DNA of 64,000 bases from Lachnospiraceae bacterium C1.1 (GTDB lineage: Bacteria > Bacillota > Clostridia > Lachnospirales > Lachnospiraceae). The translations under genes and the position numbers were made by a program. The notes beneath the pieces were generated by a model. It did not search any database and was not told where the DNA came from. It worked only from the letters and a program-made list of their open reading frames with translations. Of this stretch, positions 32,508-41,089 are shown piece by piece. How positions within the stretch are numbered: position 1 is the first letter of the stretch; each line of letters begins with the position of its first letter. The stretch covers positions 248,001 through 312,000 of the forward strand of contig JAUISW010000001.1 in NCBI GenBank assembly GCA_030434875.1, given 5' to 3'.

Positions 32508-33473
32508 ATGTCAGAAATAGCGGTCATCATACCAAACTACAAAGGAAAAAATGTCATAAGAGACTGCCTTAATTCCTTAAGAGAGCAGGACTTTAAGGGC
32601 TTTGACATCATAGTTGCTGACAATAAGTCTGATGATGGAAGTCTGGATATTATTGAAAAAGAGTATCCTGAGGTAAAACTTATAAAGTTGTCAGATAATT
32701 TTGGGTTTTCAAGGGCTGTAAATGAGGGATTAAAGGTTTCTTCTCATCCTTATGTTATACTCTTAAACAATGATACAAGGGTTGATAAGTCTTTTGTAAG
32801 GAGTTTATATGAAGCAATAAAATCTGACAACAGGATATTTTCTGTTTCGGCTAAGATGCTTCAGATGGACAGACCTGACAGGATAGATGGTGCAGGTGAT
32901 TATTACAGCGCGCTCGGATGGGCTTATGCAAGAGGTAAGGGAAAGAAAAGCAACCGTTACAATAAGGTCTGTGATGTATTTTCGGCCTGTGCAGGAGCAG
33001 CTATTTATCGCAGAAAGATACTTGATGAGATTGGCTGGTTTGATGAATTTCATTTTGCCTATCTGGAAGATATAGATATTGGTTACAGAGGACGTATCAT
33101 GGGATACAGAAACACATATGAACCAAAGGCTATTGTATGGCATAAGGGCTCAGGCGTGACAGGATCTAGATATAATGGATTTAAGGTGCGTATTTCGGCG
33201 AGAAACAATATGTATATTGTTATGAAAAATATGCCGACAATTCAGATCGTGTTAAATCTGCCATTATTGATAATAGGTTTTTCTGTCAAGGCTCTTTTCT
33301 TTGTATTTAAAGGTTATGGCAGAGAATATTTATCCGGAATTAAAAGAGGCTATCTTCTTTGCAAAGAAGGAAGAAAATTTCCGTATTCCGGATCTAATTT
33401 TAAAAATTATGTTAAGATACAGCTTGAACTCTGGCTGAATTCTATAAGGAGATTCACGGAGGTTATTTTTTGA
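32508..33473 (+). CDS. GT2 glycosyltransferase, rhamnosyltransferase-like
   Basis: This 321-aa protein is a single-domain GT2 enzyme with AVIIPNYKGKNVIRDCLNSL (residues 5-24), IVADNKSDDGS, the DxD-like LLNNDTRVD near 88-96 and YLEDIDIGYRG near 185-195. It ends in a hydrophobic and amphipathic tail, typical of wbbL-type rhamnosyltransferases at the membrane. ATG 32508 has GAAGG upstream. The next gene starts at a TTG inside its stop region, so translation may be coupled. Confidence 0.82.
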   Translation: MSEIAVIIPNYKGKNVIRDCLNSLREQDFKGFDIIVADNKSDDGSLDIIEKEYPEVKLIKLSDNFGFSRAVNEGLKVSSHPYVILLNNDTRVDKSFVRSLYEAIKSDNRIFSVSAKMLQMDRPDRIDGAGDYYSALGWAYARGKGKKSNRYNKVCDVFSACAGAAIYRRKILDEIGWFDEFHFAYLEDIDIGYRGRIMGYRNTYEPKAIVWHKGSGVTGSRYNGFKVRISARNNMYIVMKNMPTIQIVLNLPLLIIGFSVKALFFVFKGYGREYLSGIKRGYLLCKEGRKFPYSGSNFKNYVKIQLELWLNSIRRFTEVIF

Positions 33474-34873
33474 TAAGAGATAATCAACGGCTGTTCAACA
33501 GGCTCCATTTTGTCCTTGATGCTGTTGTTATTGCAGCTGCATATGCAATTTCATATTGGTTAAAATTCCTTGTACCATGGGCCAATAAGTCAATCCTGCA
33601 TTTGCCGGCAAATATGTATTTTGAATATCTGCCGATTTTGGTTTTGGCTTACTTGTTTTTATATTATAAGTTTGATCTTTACAGTTCAAAGAGATCTTCA
33701 GGACGTAAAAGAGAATTCTTAAATATTATAAAAGCAAATACTATCGGAATGATAGGATTTATGGTTTTCCTTTATTTGATAAAGCAGAACCATATCTCCA
33801 GGTGGATGATATTTTATTACTATATCATTAATACCTTTCTTACGACACTGGAGAGAAATCTGGTGCGGCTTATATTGCGATTTTTCAGAAGAAAGGGATT
33901 TAACAGGCATTTTATTTTGCTTATAGGATATTCTAAGGCTGCAGAGACTTATATCGATAAGATCATCCAAAACCCACAGTGGGGATATGTCATAAGAGGT
34001 ATCCTTGATGACAGGGTTGAAAGAGGAATGGTATACAGAGGCGTTAAGGTTTTAGGAAAAATCGGAAATCTGGAGTATATCCTTCCCGAAAATAAACTTG
34101 ATGAGATTGCTATTACCCTTGCACTGGACGATTACGGTAATCTTGAAAAAATAGTTAACATGTGCGAGAAGTCCGGAGTACATACACAGTTTATTCCGGA
34201 TTATAACAGAGTTATTCCCTCGAGACCATATATGGAGGATATTGATGGACTTCCGGTTATCAATATCAGACATGTTCCGCTTACGAATACACTTAATATG
34301 CTTTTGAAACGAATTGTGGATCTTATAGGCTCGGTTGTGCTTATTGTATTCTTTTCGCCTATTATGCTTTTATCTATAATAGCAATTAAGCTGAGTTCAC
34401 CCGGCCCCGTTATTTTTTCACAGGAAAGAGTCGGTCTAAGGAATAGACCTTTTAAGATGTATAAATTCCGCTCTATGGAAATGCAGAAACCTTCAGCAGA
34501 AGCAAAGGGCTGGACCAGACCTAATGATCCAAGAGTTACGGGAATAGGAAAAATTTTAAGAAGAACGAGTATGGACGAGCTTCCACAGCTTTTTAATATC
34601 CTGAAAGGCGATATGAGTATAGTCGGTCCAAGACCCGAAAGACCTCAGTTTGTGGAGAAATTCAAGGAAGAAATTCCTCGTTATATGATAAAGCATCAGG
34701 TTCGTCCTGGACTTACCGGCTGGGCACAGGTTAATGGCTTAAGAGGAGATACATCAATACGAAAAAGAGTTGAATATGACCTTTATTATATCGAAAACTG
34801 GACAATGGCTTTTGACATTAAAATAATGTTTTTGACAGTATTTAAGGGACTTATCAATAAAAACGCGTATTGA
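33470..34873 (+). CDS. Polyprenyl-phosphate sugar phosphotransferase (WcaJ/WbaP type)
   Basis: This 467-aa membrane enzyme transfers a sugar-1-phosphate to undecaprenyl phosphate and so starts the polymer on its lipid carrier. It has four N-terminal helices, a CoA-binding-like middle region (about 140-240), then a membrane-entry helix and the catalytic domain (about 275-467). The catalytic domain shows SSPGPVIFSQERVG, KMYKFRSM, the DELPQLFNILKGDMSIVGPR block and RPGLTGWAQVNG. It starts at TTG 33470, which overlaps the previous stop by 4 bp; GGAGG 7 bp upstream supports this rare start codon. Confidence 0.9.
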   Translation: MIRDNQRLFNRLHFVLDAVVIAAAYAISYWLKFLVPWANKSILHLPANMYFEYLPILVLAYLFLYYKFDLYSSKRSSGRKREFLNIIKANTIGMIGFMVFLYLIKQNHISRWMIFYYYIINTFLTTLERNLVRLILRFFRRKGFNRHFILLIGYSKAAETYIDKIIQNPQWGYVIRGILDDRVERGMVYRGVKVLGKIGNLEYILPENKLDEIAITLALDDYGNLEKIVNMCEKSGVHTQFIPDYNRVIPSRPYMEDIDGLPVINIRHVPLTNTLNMLLKRIVDLIGSVVLIVFFSPIMLLSIIAIKLSSPGPVIFSQERVGLRNRPFKMYKFRSMEMQKPSAEAKGWTRPNDPRVTGIGKILRRTSMDELPQLFNILKGDMSIVGPRPERPQFVEKFKEEIPRYMIKHQVRPGLTGWAQVNGLRGDTSIRKRVEYDLYYIENWTMAFDIKIMFLTVFKGLINKNAY

Positions 34874-34891
34874 GCTACTCTTTCTTTGAGA

Positions 34892-34921
34892 TTGACATTT
34901 GTATATTAAATGATGTATATT
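34892..34921 (+). promoter_or_regulatory. Promoter for the LCP ligase gene
   Basis: TTGACA (34892-34897) and TATATT (34916-34921) are 18 bp apart, in the 170-bp gap before the LCP gene. Confidence 0.5.
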
Positions 34922-35043
34922 GAATAACGATTGTGGGTGAGTACAAATTCTAATGGATTTTATAAATAGAAATTCAAAGATTTTAGTGCGCCGGCAATGG
35001 CTGAATAAAGAAATTAAAAATTAAGTAAAGGCAGTGAACTAAA

Positions 35044-36111
35044 ATGGCCAAGAGACGCAGGAGAAGAAAAAAGGGGAAAATGAAGGCACTTATTGCAGTA
35101 GAAGCTGCAGTAATGCTTGCATTGATCGTAGTACTTTTTGTTATATGGAAACTAGATCTGGCTGACACAGGCAATAAAAAAAGTGTCATAGAAGCAACCT
35201 TGAACGATGAAGTACAGGCACAGATAGAAGATGACGACAATGGATGGAACATGTCAGGCTATACTAATGTCGCACTCTTTGGTGTTGATTCGAGAGATGG
35301 AAATCTTGATAAGGGAGCCAGAACAGATACGATCATAATAGCTTCACTCAATGAGAAGACAGGTGATATTAAAATCTGTTCGGTATTCAGAGATACATAT
35401 CTTAATATAGGTAATGATACATACAATAAGGCAAATTCGGCTTATTCCCATGGGGGACCGGATCAGGCTGTACAGATGCTCAATACAAACATGGATTTGG
35501 ATATAGACCAGTATATAACAGTCGACTTTAAGGCTCTTGTTGATACGATAGATGCACTTGGCGGAGTCGAAGTTGATGTTACGGAGGAAGAAATCAGTTT
35601 CCTTAATGATTATCAGATCGGAACAGCTGAAGAGACCGGTGATACGATCATTAATGTAAAAAATGCAGGACTTCAGACTCTTAATGGACTGCAGGCAACA
35701 TCATATTGTCGAATCAGATATACTAAGGGCGACGATTTCAAGAGAGCAGAGAGACAGAGAACTGTTCTTATGCAGGTTGCTGAAAAACTTAAGGCAGCAA
35801 GCGTAACAGAGATCAACGATGTTATAGATGTTGTTTTCCCTGAGATAAAAACAAGTTTTTCAAAAGATGAGCTTGTTGCGTATGCGGCAAAAGCTGCAGG
35901 CTTTACAGTTACTGCACAGAGTGGATTCCCGGCAGATAATTCGACAGGAACCATGGGAGATGCAGGAAGCTGTGTAGTGGCAAATGATTTTGCTGCAAAT
36001 GTTGAAGCGTTGCACGAGTTCCTTTATGGTGATTCTGAATATTCACCTTCTTCTACTGTAGAAGATATAAGCAGTAAGATTTCATCTGATAAAACAAGAT
36101 ATGGAGTATGA
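35044..36111 (+). CDS. LytR-CpsA-Psr family wall-polymer ligase
   Basis: This 355-aa protein has a highly basic N-terminus (RRRRRKK), one membrane helix (about 13-36) and an extracytoplasmic LCP domain (about 75-290). LCP signatures include NVALFGVDSRD (Asp82, Arg84), ARTDTIIIASL (Arg93, Asp95), CSVFRDTYL (Arg116, Asp117) and the later arginines in YCRIRYTKGDDFKRAERQR. These residues bind the polyprenyl pyrophosphate head. LCP enzymes move finished polymers from the lipid carrier to peptidoglycan, which fits its position after the initiating transferase. It has its own promoter and a terminator hairpin. Confidence 0.92.
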   Translation: MAKRRRRRKKGKMKALIAVEAAVMLALIVVLFVIWKLDLADTGNKKSVIEATLNDEVQAQIEDDDNGWNMSGYTNVALFGVDSRDGNLDKGARTDTIIIASLNEKTGDIKICSVFRDTYLNIGNDTYNKANSAYSHGGPDQAVQMLNTNMDLDIDQYITVDFKALVDTIDALGGVEVDVTEEEISFLNDYQIGTAEETGDTIINVKNAGLQTLNGLQATSYCRIRYTKGDDFKRAERQRTVLMQVAEKLKAASVTEINDVIDVVFPEIKTSFSKDELVAYAAKAAGFTVTAQSGFPADNSTGTMGDAGSCVVANDFAANVEALHEFLYGDSEYSPSSTVEDISSKISSDKTRYGV

Positions 36112-36189
36112 TAAATATCTTTTGTAAATTTAACTTTATCTGCAGAAGGTTCAAGATTTGAAATTATTACCAAGAGCAGTGACAGGATG

Positions 36190-36220
36190 CGCCGGTGCAT
36201 TATAGCATCGGCGTTGTCTT
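36190..36220 (+). terminator. Hairpin terminator after the LCP gene
   Basis: The stem CGCCGGTGC / GCATCGGCG (one G-T pair) with loop ATTATA is followed by TTGTCTTT. Confidence 0.6.
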
Positions 36221-36266
36221 TAAAAATATATAATCGAACTTTTTTCTGAAAACTAAGGATTAATCA

Positions 36267-37265
36267 ATGAAAAAAACAGATGTAGTTATTTTGACATATA
36301 AACCTGATAGGGGATTTTTAGAGCTTATTGAAAGGCTTGAAAAACAGACTGTTGTTCCAAATAGGATAATCGTGATGAATACGGAAGAAAAATATCTTGC
36401 ACGACTTTTGTTTGGAACAAATTTTGGCGAAAAATATAAAAATGTTGATATATATAATCTGGCAAAAATAGAATTTAACCATGGAAAAACGAGAAACATT
36501 GCCGCGTCAAAATCTAAAGCAGATTATTTATTATTTATGACACAGGATGCAATACCTGTTGATAATAAACTTATAGAGAATCTTACGGAAGTTTTTGAAA
36601 GAGATGAAAAGGCGGCTGTTACTTATGCCAGACAGCTTCCTGCAGAAAATGCTGGAGCTATAGAGAAATATAATCGCAGTTTTAATTATCCGGATCAAGA
36701 CAGAATACAAAAGGCAGAGGATATTCCTGAAAAAGGAATAAAAACTTTTTTCTGTTCTGATGTTTGTGCCTGTTACAGAAAAGATATTTTTGAAGAAACA
36801 GGTGGATTTTTTAACAGGGTAGTGTTTAATGAAGATATGATATACGCTTCTAATGTTATCAAAGCAGGATATTATATATATTATAAGGCAGATGCAAAAG
36901 TGATCCATTCTCATAATTATACGGCGAAACAGCAGCTTAAAAGAAATTTTGATCTTGGTGCATCTCAGGCTGATCACCCTGAAGTTTTTGAAGGAATTTC
37001 AAGCGAGAGTGAAGGAAAAAAGCTTGTAGGCGGATGTATGAGCTACCTTATAAAAAATGGTAAGGCTTATCTGATTCCAAAGTTTATGATTCATTGTGCG
37101 GCAAGGCTGACAGGATATATTCTTGGTAAAAATTATAAAAAATTAGGTAAAAAACTTATTTGGAGACTTACCTCAAACAGAGGTTACTGGAGATATTTCT
37201 GGGATATGACAAATATTCCGGAAGATGTTCATGCAGGATATGGAAAAAATGCAGAGGGTTTGTGA
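36267..37265 (+). CDS. GT2 glycosyltransferase, rhamnosyltransferase-like
   Basis: This 332-aa single-domain GT2 protein has DVVILTYKPDRGFLELIERL near the start. The acceptor-site-like region is EFNHGKTRNIAASKSKADYL (residues 71-90), the DxD-equivalent is MTQDAIPVDN near 92-101, and the metal or base region is FNEDMIYASNVIKAGY near 190-205. FNHGKTRN is typical of clostridial and streptococcal RgpB-like rhamnosyltransferases. There is a plain TATAAT at 36229-36234 but no good -35 box. It is followed by glmS after 12 bp. Confidence 0.8.
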   Translation: MKKTDVVILTYKPDRGFLELIERLEKQTVVPNRIIVMNTEEKYLARLLFGTNFGEKYKNVDIYNLAKIEFNHGKTRNIAASKSKADYLLFMTQDAIPVDNKLIENLTEVFERDEKAAVTYARQLPAENAGAIEKYNRSFNYPDQDRIQKAEDIPEKGIKTFFCSDVCACYRKDIFEETGGFFNRVVFNEDMIYASNVIKAGYYIYYKADAKVIHSHNYTAKQQLKRNFDLGASQADHPEVFEGISSESEGKKLVGGCMSYLIKNGKAYLIPKFMIHCAARLTGYILGKNYKKLGKKLIWRLTSNRGYWRYFWDMTNIPEDVHAGYGKNAEGL

Positions 37266-37277
37266 TAGGAGGCTCGT

Positions 37278-39104
37278 ATGTGTGGAATAGTAGGTTATAT
37301 CGGAAAACAGCAGGCAGCTGAGATCATATTAAACGGATTGGAAAAACTTGAATATAGAGGTTATGATTCAGCGGGTATTGCTGTATTTGATGGTGATAAA
37401 ATAAATGTAACAAAGTCGGTTGGAAGACTTAAGGCATTAGAGGAGCTTACGCATGGTGGTGAGACAATGCCTGGAAATGCCGGAATAGGACATACAAGAT
37501 GGGCTACACACGGCGAGCCGTCAGAAGTCAATGCGCATCCCCATCTTAATGGTAAGGGTACGATCGCTGTTGTTCATAATGGTATTATTGAAAATTATAT
37601 TAAGTTAAGAAATAAGCTTATAAGAAAAGGATATGAGTTTAAATCACAGACTGATACCGAGGTTATTCCACAGCTTATAGATTATTATTATAATGGAGAT
37701 CCGATAGAGGCAATTTCAAAGGTTATACACCGAGTTGAAGGCTCATATTCGCTTGGAATTATTTTTGAAGATCATCCGGGTGAAATATATGCTGCAAGAA
37801 AATCCAGTCCTCTTATAGTTGGAAAAAATGAGGATGGCTCATTTATTGGTTCAGACGTACCGGCTCTGCTTAAATATACACGTAAGGTATACTATATCGG
37901 TGAAGAAGAAATAGTTAAGCTTACAGCAGATGAAATTAACTTTTATGATGCTGACGGAGAAGAAATAGAAAAGACCGCTACAGAGATAAAGTGGGACGCA
38001 AATGCTGCAGAAAAAGGCGGATACGACCATTTTATGATCAAGGAGATATTTGAAGAGCCTAAAACAGTTCGTGATACCTTAAATCCCAGAATTAAAGGCG
38101 GCAAGATTGATATTGAAGAGCTTAATATGAGCGATGACGATATAAGAAATCTCAGAAAGATCGTTATTGTAGCCTGTGGTTCCGCATATCATGTAGGTGT
38201 ATCGGCAAGATATGTGCTTGAAGGCATGGCTCGTATTCCTGTTGAAGTTGATGTTGCAAGTGAATTCCGTTACAGAAATCCTATACTTTCAAGTGAAGAT
38301 CTTGTTATTGTCATAAGCCAGTCAGGAGAAACAGCAGACACGTTGGAGGCTTTGAGACTCGCACACAAATGTGGCTGTAAAGTCCTTGCAATAGTGAATG
38401 TAGTCGGAAGTTCTATTGCAAGAGAAGCTGATGCAGTTATGTATACATGGGCAGGACCAGAGATATCAGTAGCAACAACAAAGGCATATTCAGCACAGCT
38501 TATTGCGGCGTATCTTCTTGCGATCAAGTTTGCTTATACAAGGGGAATGATCAATGATTCGGAAATGAAAGATTATATTGATGATCTGAAAAAGCTTCCG
38601 GATCAGATAGATCTTTTACTTGGTGGAAAAGAGAGAATGCAGCGATTTGCAAATCGATATGTTGCGGCTAAGGATGTATTTTATATCGGAAGAGGCATAG
38701 ACTATGCAATAGCCCTTGAGGGTTCATTAAAACTTAAGGAAATTTCTTATATTCATTCAGAGGCATATGCAGCAGGAGAGCTTAAGCACGGAACTATCTC
38801 TCTCATAGAAGATGGTACGCTTGTAGTTTCTGTGGCTACACAGAAAGAACTTTATCAGAAGGAAATCTCTAACATGGTTGAGGTTAAGAGCAGAGGCGCT
38901 TTTGTAATGGCTGTTACAAACGAGGGTAATTCTGAAATAGAGAAAGCTGCAGATTACGTTGTTTATATACCTGAAACAAATAAGTATTTTGCAAATTCTC
39001 TTGCAATCATACCGCTTCAGCTTTTTGGATATTATATATCGGTTGGCAGGGGTCTTGATGTAGATCATCCAAGAAACCTTGCAAAATCAGTTACAGTTGA
39101 ATAA
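37278..39104 (+). CDS. glmS: Glutamine-fructose-6-phosphate aminotransferase
   Basis: This 608-aa enzyme makes glucosamine-6-phosphate, the entry to UDP-GlcNAc, peptidoglycan and GlcNAc-containing glycans. The N-terminal glutaminase domain starts with catalytic Cys2 (MCGIVGYIG) and has GHTRWATHG and HNGIIENY. Two SIS isomerase domains follow (about 285-600), with SQSGETADT and the closing DVDHPRNLAKSVTVE tail that completes the active site. Full length. It is the last gene of the polysaccharide locus and ends in a strong terminator. I see no glmS ribozyme before it; the 12-bp gap is too short for one. Confidence 0.97.
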   Translation: MCGIVGYIGKQQAAEIILNGLEKLEYRGYDSAGIAVFDGDKINVTKSVGRLKALEELTHGGETMPGNAGIGHTRWATHGEPSEVNAHPHLNGKGTIAVVHNGIIENYIKLRNKLIRKGYEFKSQTDTEVIPQLIDYYYNGDPIEAISKVIHRVEGSYSLGIIFEDHPGEIYAARKSSPLIVGKNEDGSFIGSDVPALLKYTRKVYYIGEEEIVKLTADEINFYDADGEEIEKTATEIKWDANAAEKGGYDHFMIKEIFEEPKTVRDTLNPRIKGGKIDIEELNMSDDDIRNLRKIVIVACGSAYHVGVSARYVLEGMARIPVEVDVASEFRYRNPILSSEDLVIVISQSGETADTLEALRLAHKCGCKVLAIVNVVGSSIAREADAVMYTWAGPEISVATTKAYSAQLIAAYLLAIKFAYTRGMINDSEMKDYIDDLKKLPDQIDLLLGGKERMQRFANRYVAAKDVFYIGRGIDYAIALEGSLKLKEISYIHSEAYAAGELKHGTISLIEDGTLVVSVATQKELYQKEISNMVEVKSRGAFVMAVTNEGNSEIEKAADYVVYIPETNKYFANSLAIIPLQLFGYYISVGRGLDVDHPRNLAKSVTVE

Positions 39105-39109
39105 ATTTT

Positions 39110-39148
39110 ACCGTCAGCTTTGGGTTATTTGAAGCTGGCGGTTTTTTT
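39110..39148 (+). terminator. Rho-independent terminator after glmS
   Basis: The 11-bp stem ACCGTCAGCTT / AAGCTGGCGGT (one G-T pair) is followed by a run of T ending at 39148. Confidence 0.85.
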
Positions 39149-39199
39149 GACTTGTCGGCACTGTGTGCTTAAAAATCACGCAAACAGACCATCTTCAAT
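39149..39199. repeat. Remnant of repeat family 2
   Basis: This 51-bp segment aligns with 2202-2252 through shared blocks GACTT, TCG, GTGC, CACG, AAACAG, CCAT and AAT in the same order. The rest of the element is missing. The remaining gap to 39400 is AT-rich; I see nothing further that I can name in it. Confidence 0.4.
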
Positions 39200-39399
39200 T
39201 TTTCTTAATTTTACAAACACAAAAGCAACACATTTATAGTCTAAACTAATTAATGTAATCAAGAAACTACCCCAGTTTTTTGATATAGAAATTCGTATGT
39301 GTGAAATCTTTGATCTTCAGCCGGCTTGATCATATTTGATAAAAATGAAGCTGCTGTAATCGATGATAGAAAAGTTATGAATAAATGGAGGGATAAATT

Positions 39400-40944
39400 A
39401 TGTACAACGATTATAATGATGAAAACAAAAATACATCTTCCGGAAATGATAACAGAAGATTTACTTCAGACAGCTATGGAAATTATCCGAACAGTTCTAC
39501 AAATTCCGGAACAAGCGGAAGCAATAGTGCCAACAGATATGATGAATATCGCTACGCAGGAGCACATATTCCACCGGAAAATAATAACAATAAGAAACCT
39601 AAGAAAAAAGGAAGTTTTGCAAAAAAAGCTCTTGTTGCTGTAGCTTTGGGACTTATTTTCGGAGCTTTTGCAGGAACAGGAATATTTGTTACCAATCTGA
39701 TAACCTCTTCAGGTTCAAGAGCTGTTTCAGAAGTGATAGAAACACCTTCAGGATCAAACGAAGCAGTAAATGCAACGGTTTCTTCCGATAGTTCAAAGAA
39801 TGTGGCAACAACAAATGCTGTAGTACAGAACAGTTCAACAACAGGAGATGCTTCGGCAGTGGCAGAGAGTGTAATGCCTGCAATCGTCTCTATAACAAAT
39901 GATTATACATCTACTACACAGGACTTTTTCGGTCAGCAGTATGAGACAGAAAGTGAATCTGCGGGATCAGGAATCATTGTTGGTGAAAATGATACTGAGC
40001 TCTTAGTAGCAACAAATGAGCATGTTGTATCATCAGCAGACAGACTTCAGGTACAGTTTATTGATGGATCTGTAGTGGATGCCTCTCTTAAAGGCGAGGA
40101 CGAAGAGGCAGATCTTGCGGTAATTGCTGTTTCGAAGGAATCTATATCTTCAAATACAATTTCAAATATTAAAATAGCTACACTTGGAGATTCTGACAGC
40201 CTTAAGGTAGGGCAGGAAGTAGTAGCAATAGGAAATGCACTTGGATATGGCCAGTCAGTTACCACCGGTGTTGTGAGCGCTCTCGACAGGGAACTTGAAC
40301 TCGATAATGGTACACACAAACTTATTCAGACAGATGCAGCAATTAACCCCGGTAACTCAGGAGGTGCACTTCTGGATATGAATGGTAATGTTATCGGAAT
40401 CAATGAGGCAAAGCTTTCTGAAACAGGTGTTGAAGGAATGGGATATTCTATTCCTATATCAACAGCAAAGCCTATAATTGAAAAACTCATGAATCAGACA
40501 ACTAAGGTTAAGGCAAGTGATGAGAATAAAGGCTATCTTGGAATAGCAGGTGCTGACGTAACAAGTGATGTGGCTTCACAGTATAATATGCCACAGGGAG
40601 TTTATATAGCAAAAACAGATGAAGGTTTCGCAGCAGCAAATGCAGGACTTGAAAAGGGCGATATAATCACATCATTTGATGGACAGACTATTCAGACAAT
40701 GGAACAGTTGAAAGATCTCTTAAAGTATTATGAAGCAGGTCGGACAGTGGAGATCGTTGCAATGGTACCAAGAGACAATGAGTACGGATATGAAGAGAAG
40801 ACCTTTACTGTAACTCTGTCAAATGCAGCAGATGCTTCATCATCAGGATCAAATGCAGGAAACAGCAATGGACAGCAGCAGGAACAGCAGGAATCAGAAG
40901 AATACTACAATAATGGACTTGGAAACTTCTTCTTCGGACGCTAA
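39400..40944 (+). CDS. HtrA/DegP-like membrane-anchored serine protease
   Basis: This 514-aa S1C protease has a long Asn/Ser-rich cytoplasmic N-terminus (1-70), a membrane helix (about 75-100) and a Ser/Thr linker. The trypsin-like domain (about 150-370) carries the catalytic triad His208 (ATNEHVV), Asp238 (EADLAVI) and Ser320 (NPGNSGGAL). One PDZ domain follows (about 388-480, AGLEKGDIITSFDGQ). The C-terminus is Gln/Ser-rich. It degrades or refolds damaged proteins outside the membrane. Architecture matches Bacillus HtrA/HtrB/YyxA. GGAGG lies upstream of ATG 39400 and a terminator follows. Confidence 0.92.
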   Translation: MYNDYNDENKNTSSGNDNRRFTSDSYGNYPNSSTNSGTSGSNSANRYDEYRYAGAHIPPENNNNKKPKKKGSFAKKALVAVALGLIFGAFAGTGIFVTNLITSSGSRAVSEVIETPSGSNEAVNATVSSDSSKNVATTNAVVQNSSTTGDASAVAESVMPAIVSITNDYTSTTQDFFGQQYETESESAGSGIIVGENDTELLVATNEHVVSSADRLQVQFIDGSVVDASLKGEDEEADLAVIAVSKESISSNTISNIKIATLGDSDSLKVGQEVVAIGNALGYGQSVTTGVVSALDRELELDNGTHKLIQTDAAINPGNSGGALLDMNGNVIGINEAKLSETGVEGMGYSIPISTAKPIIEKLMNQTTKVKASDENKGYLGIAGADVTSDVASQYNMPQGVYIAKTDEGFAAANAGLEKGDIITSFDGQTIQTMEQLKDLLKYYEAGRTVEIVAMVPRDNEYGYEEKTFTVTLSNAADASSSGSNAGNSNGQQQEQQESEEYYNNGLGNFFFGR

Positions 40945-40959
40945 TAAAATAAATTAAAT

Positions 40960-40993
40960 AAGGCTCCTGGCTCAATATTGAGCCGGGGGCTTT
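40960..40993 (+). terminator. Rho-independent terminator after the HtrA gene
   Basis: The stem AAGGCTCCTGGCTCA pairs with TGAGCCGGGGGCTTT allowing G-T pairs, with a very short loop. Confidence 0.65.
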
Positions 40994-41015
40994 GTCTGTT
41001 TTAAAATAGCTGAGT

Positions 41016-41044
41016 GTGACAAACTTTGGCTCATGTGTTATGAT
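41016..41044 (+). promoter_or_regulatory. Promoter for the ClpX-like gene
   Basis: GTGACA (41016-41021), a 17-bp spacer and TATGAT (41039-41044), 46 bp before the start codon. Confidence 0.45.
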
Positions 41045-41089
41045 TAGAGTGTTTTATTGTTTTTTTAACTGAAAGGAATTTTAATTTAT

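Noticed and set aside
37266..37277. glmS ribozyme
   Set aside because: Only 12 bp separate glmS from the upstream coding region, so a standard ribozyme leader does not fit.
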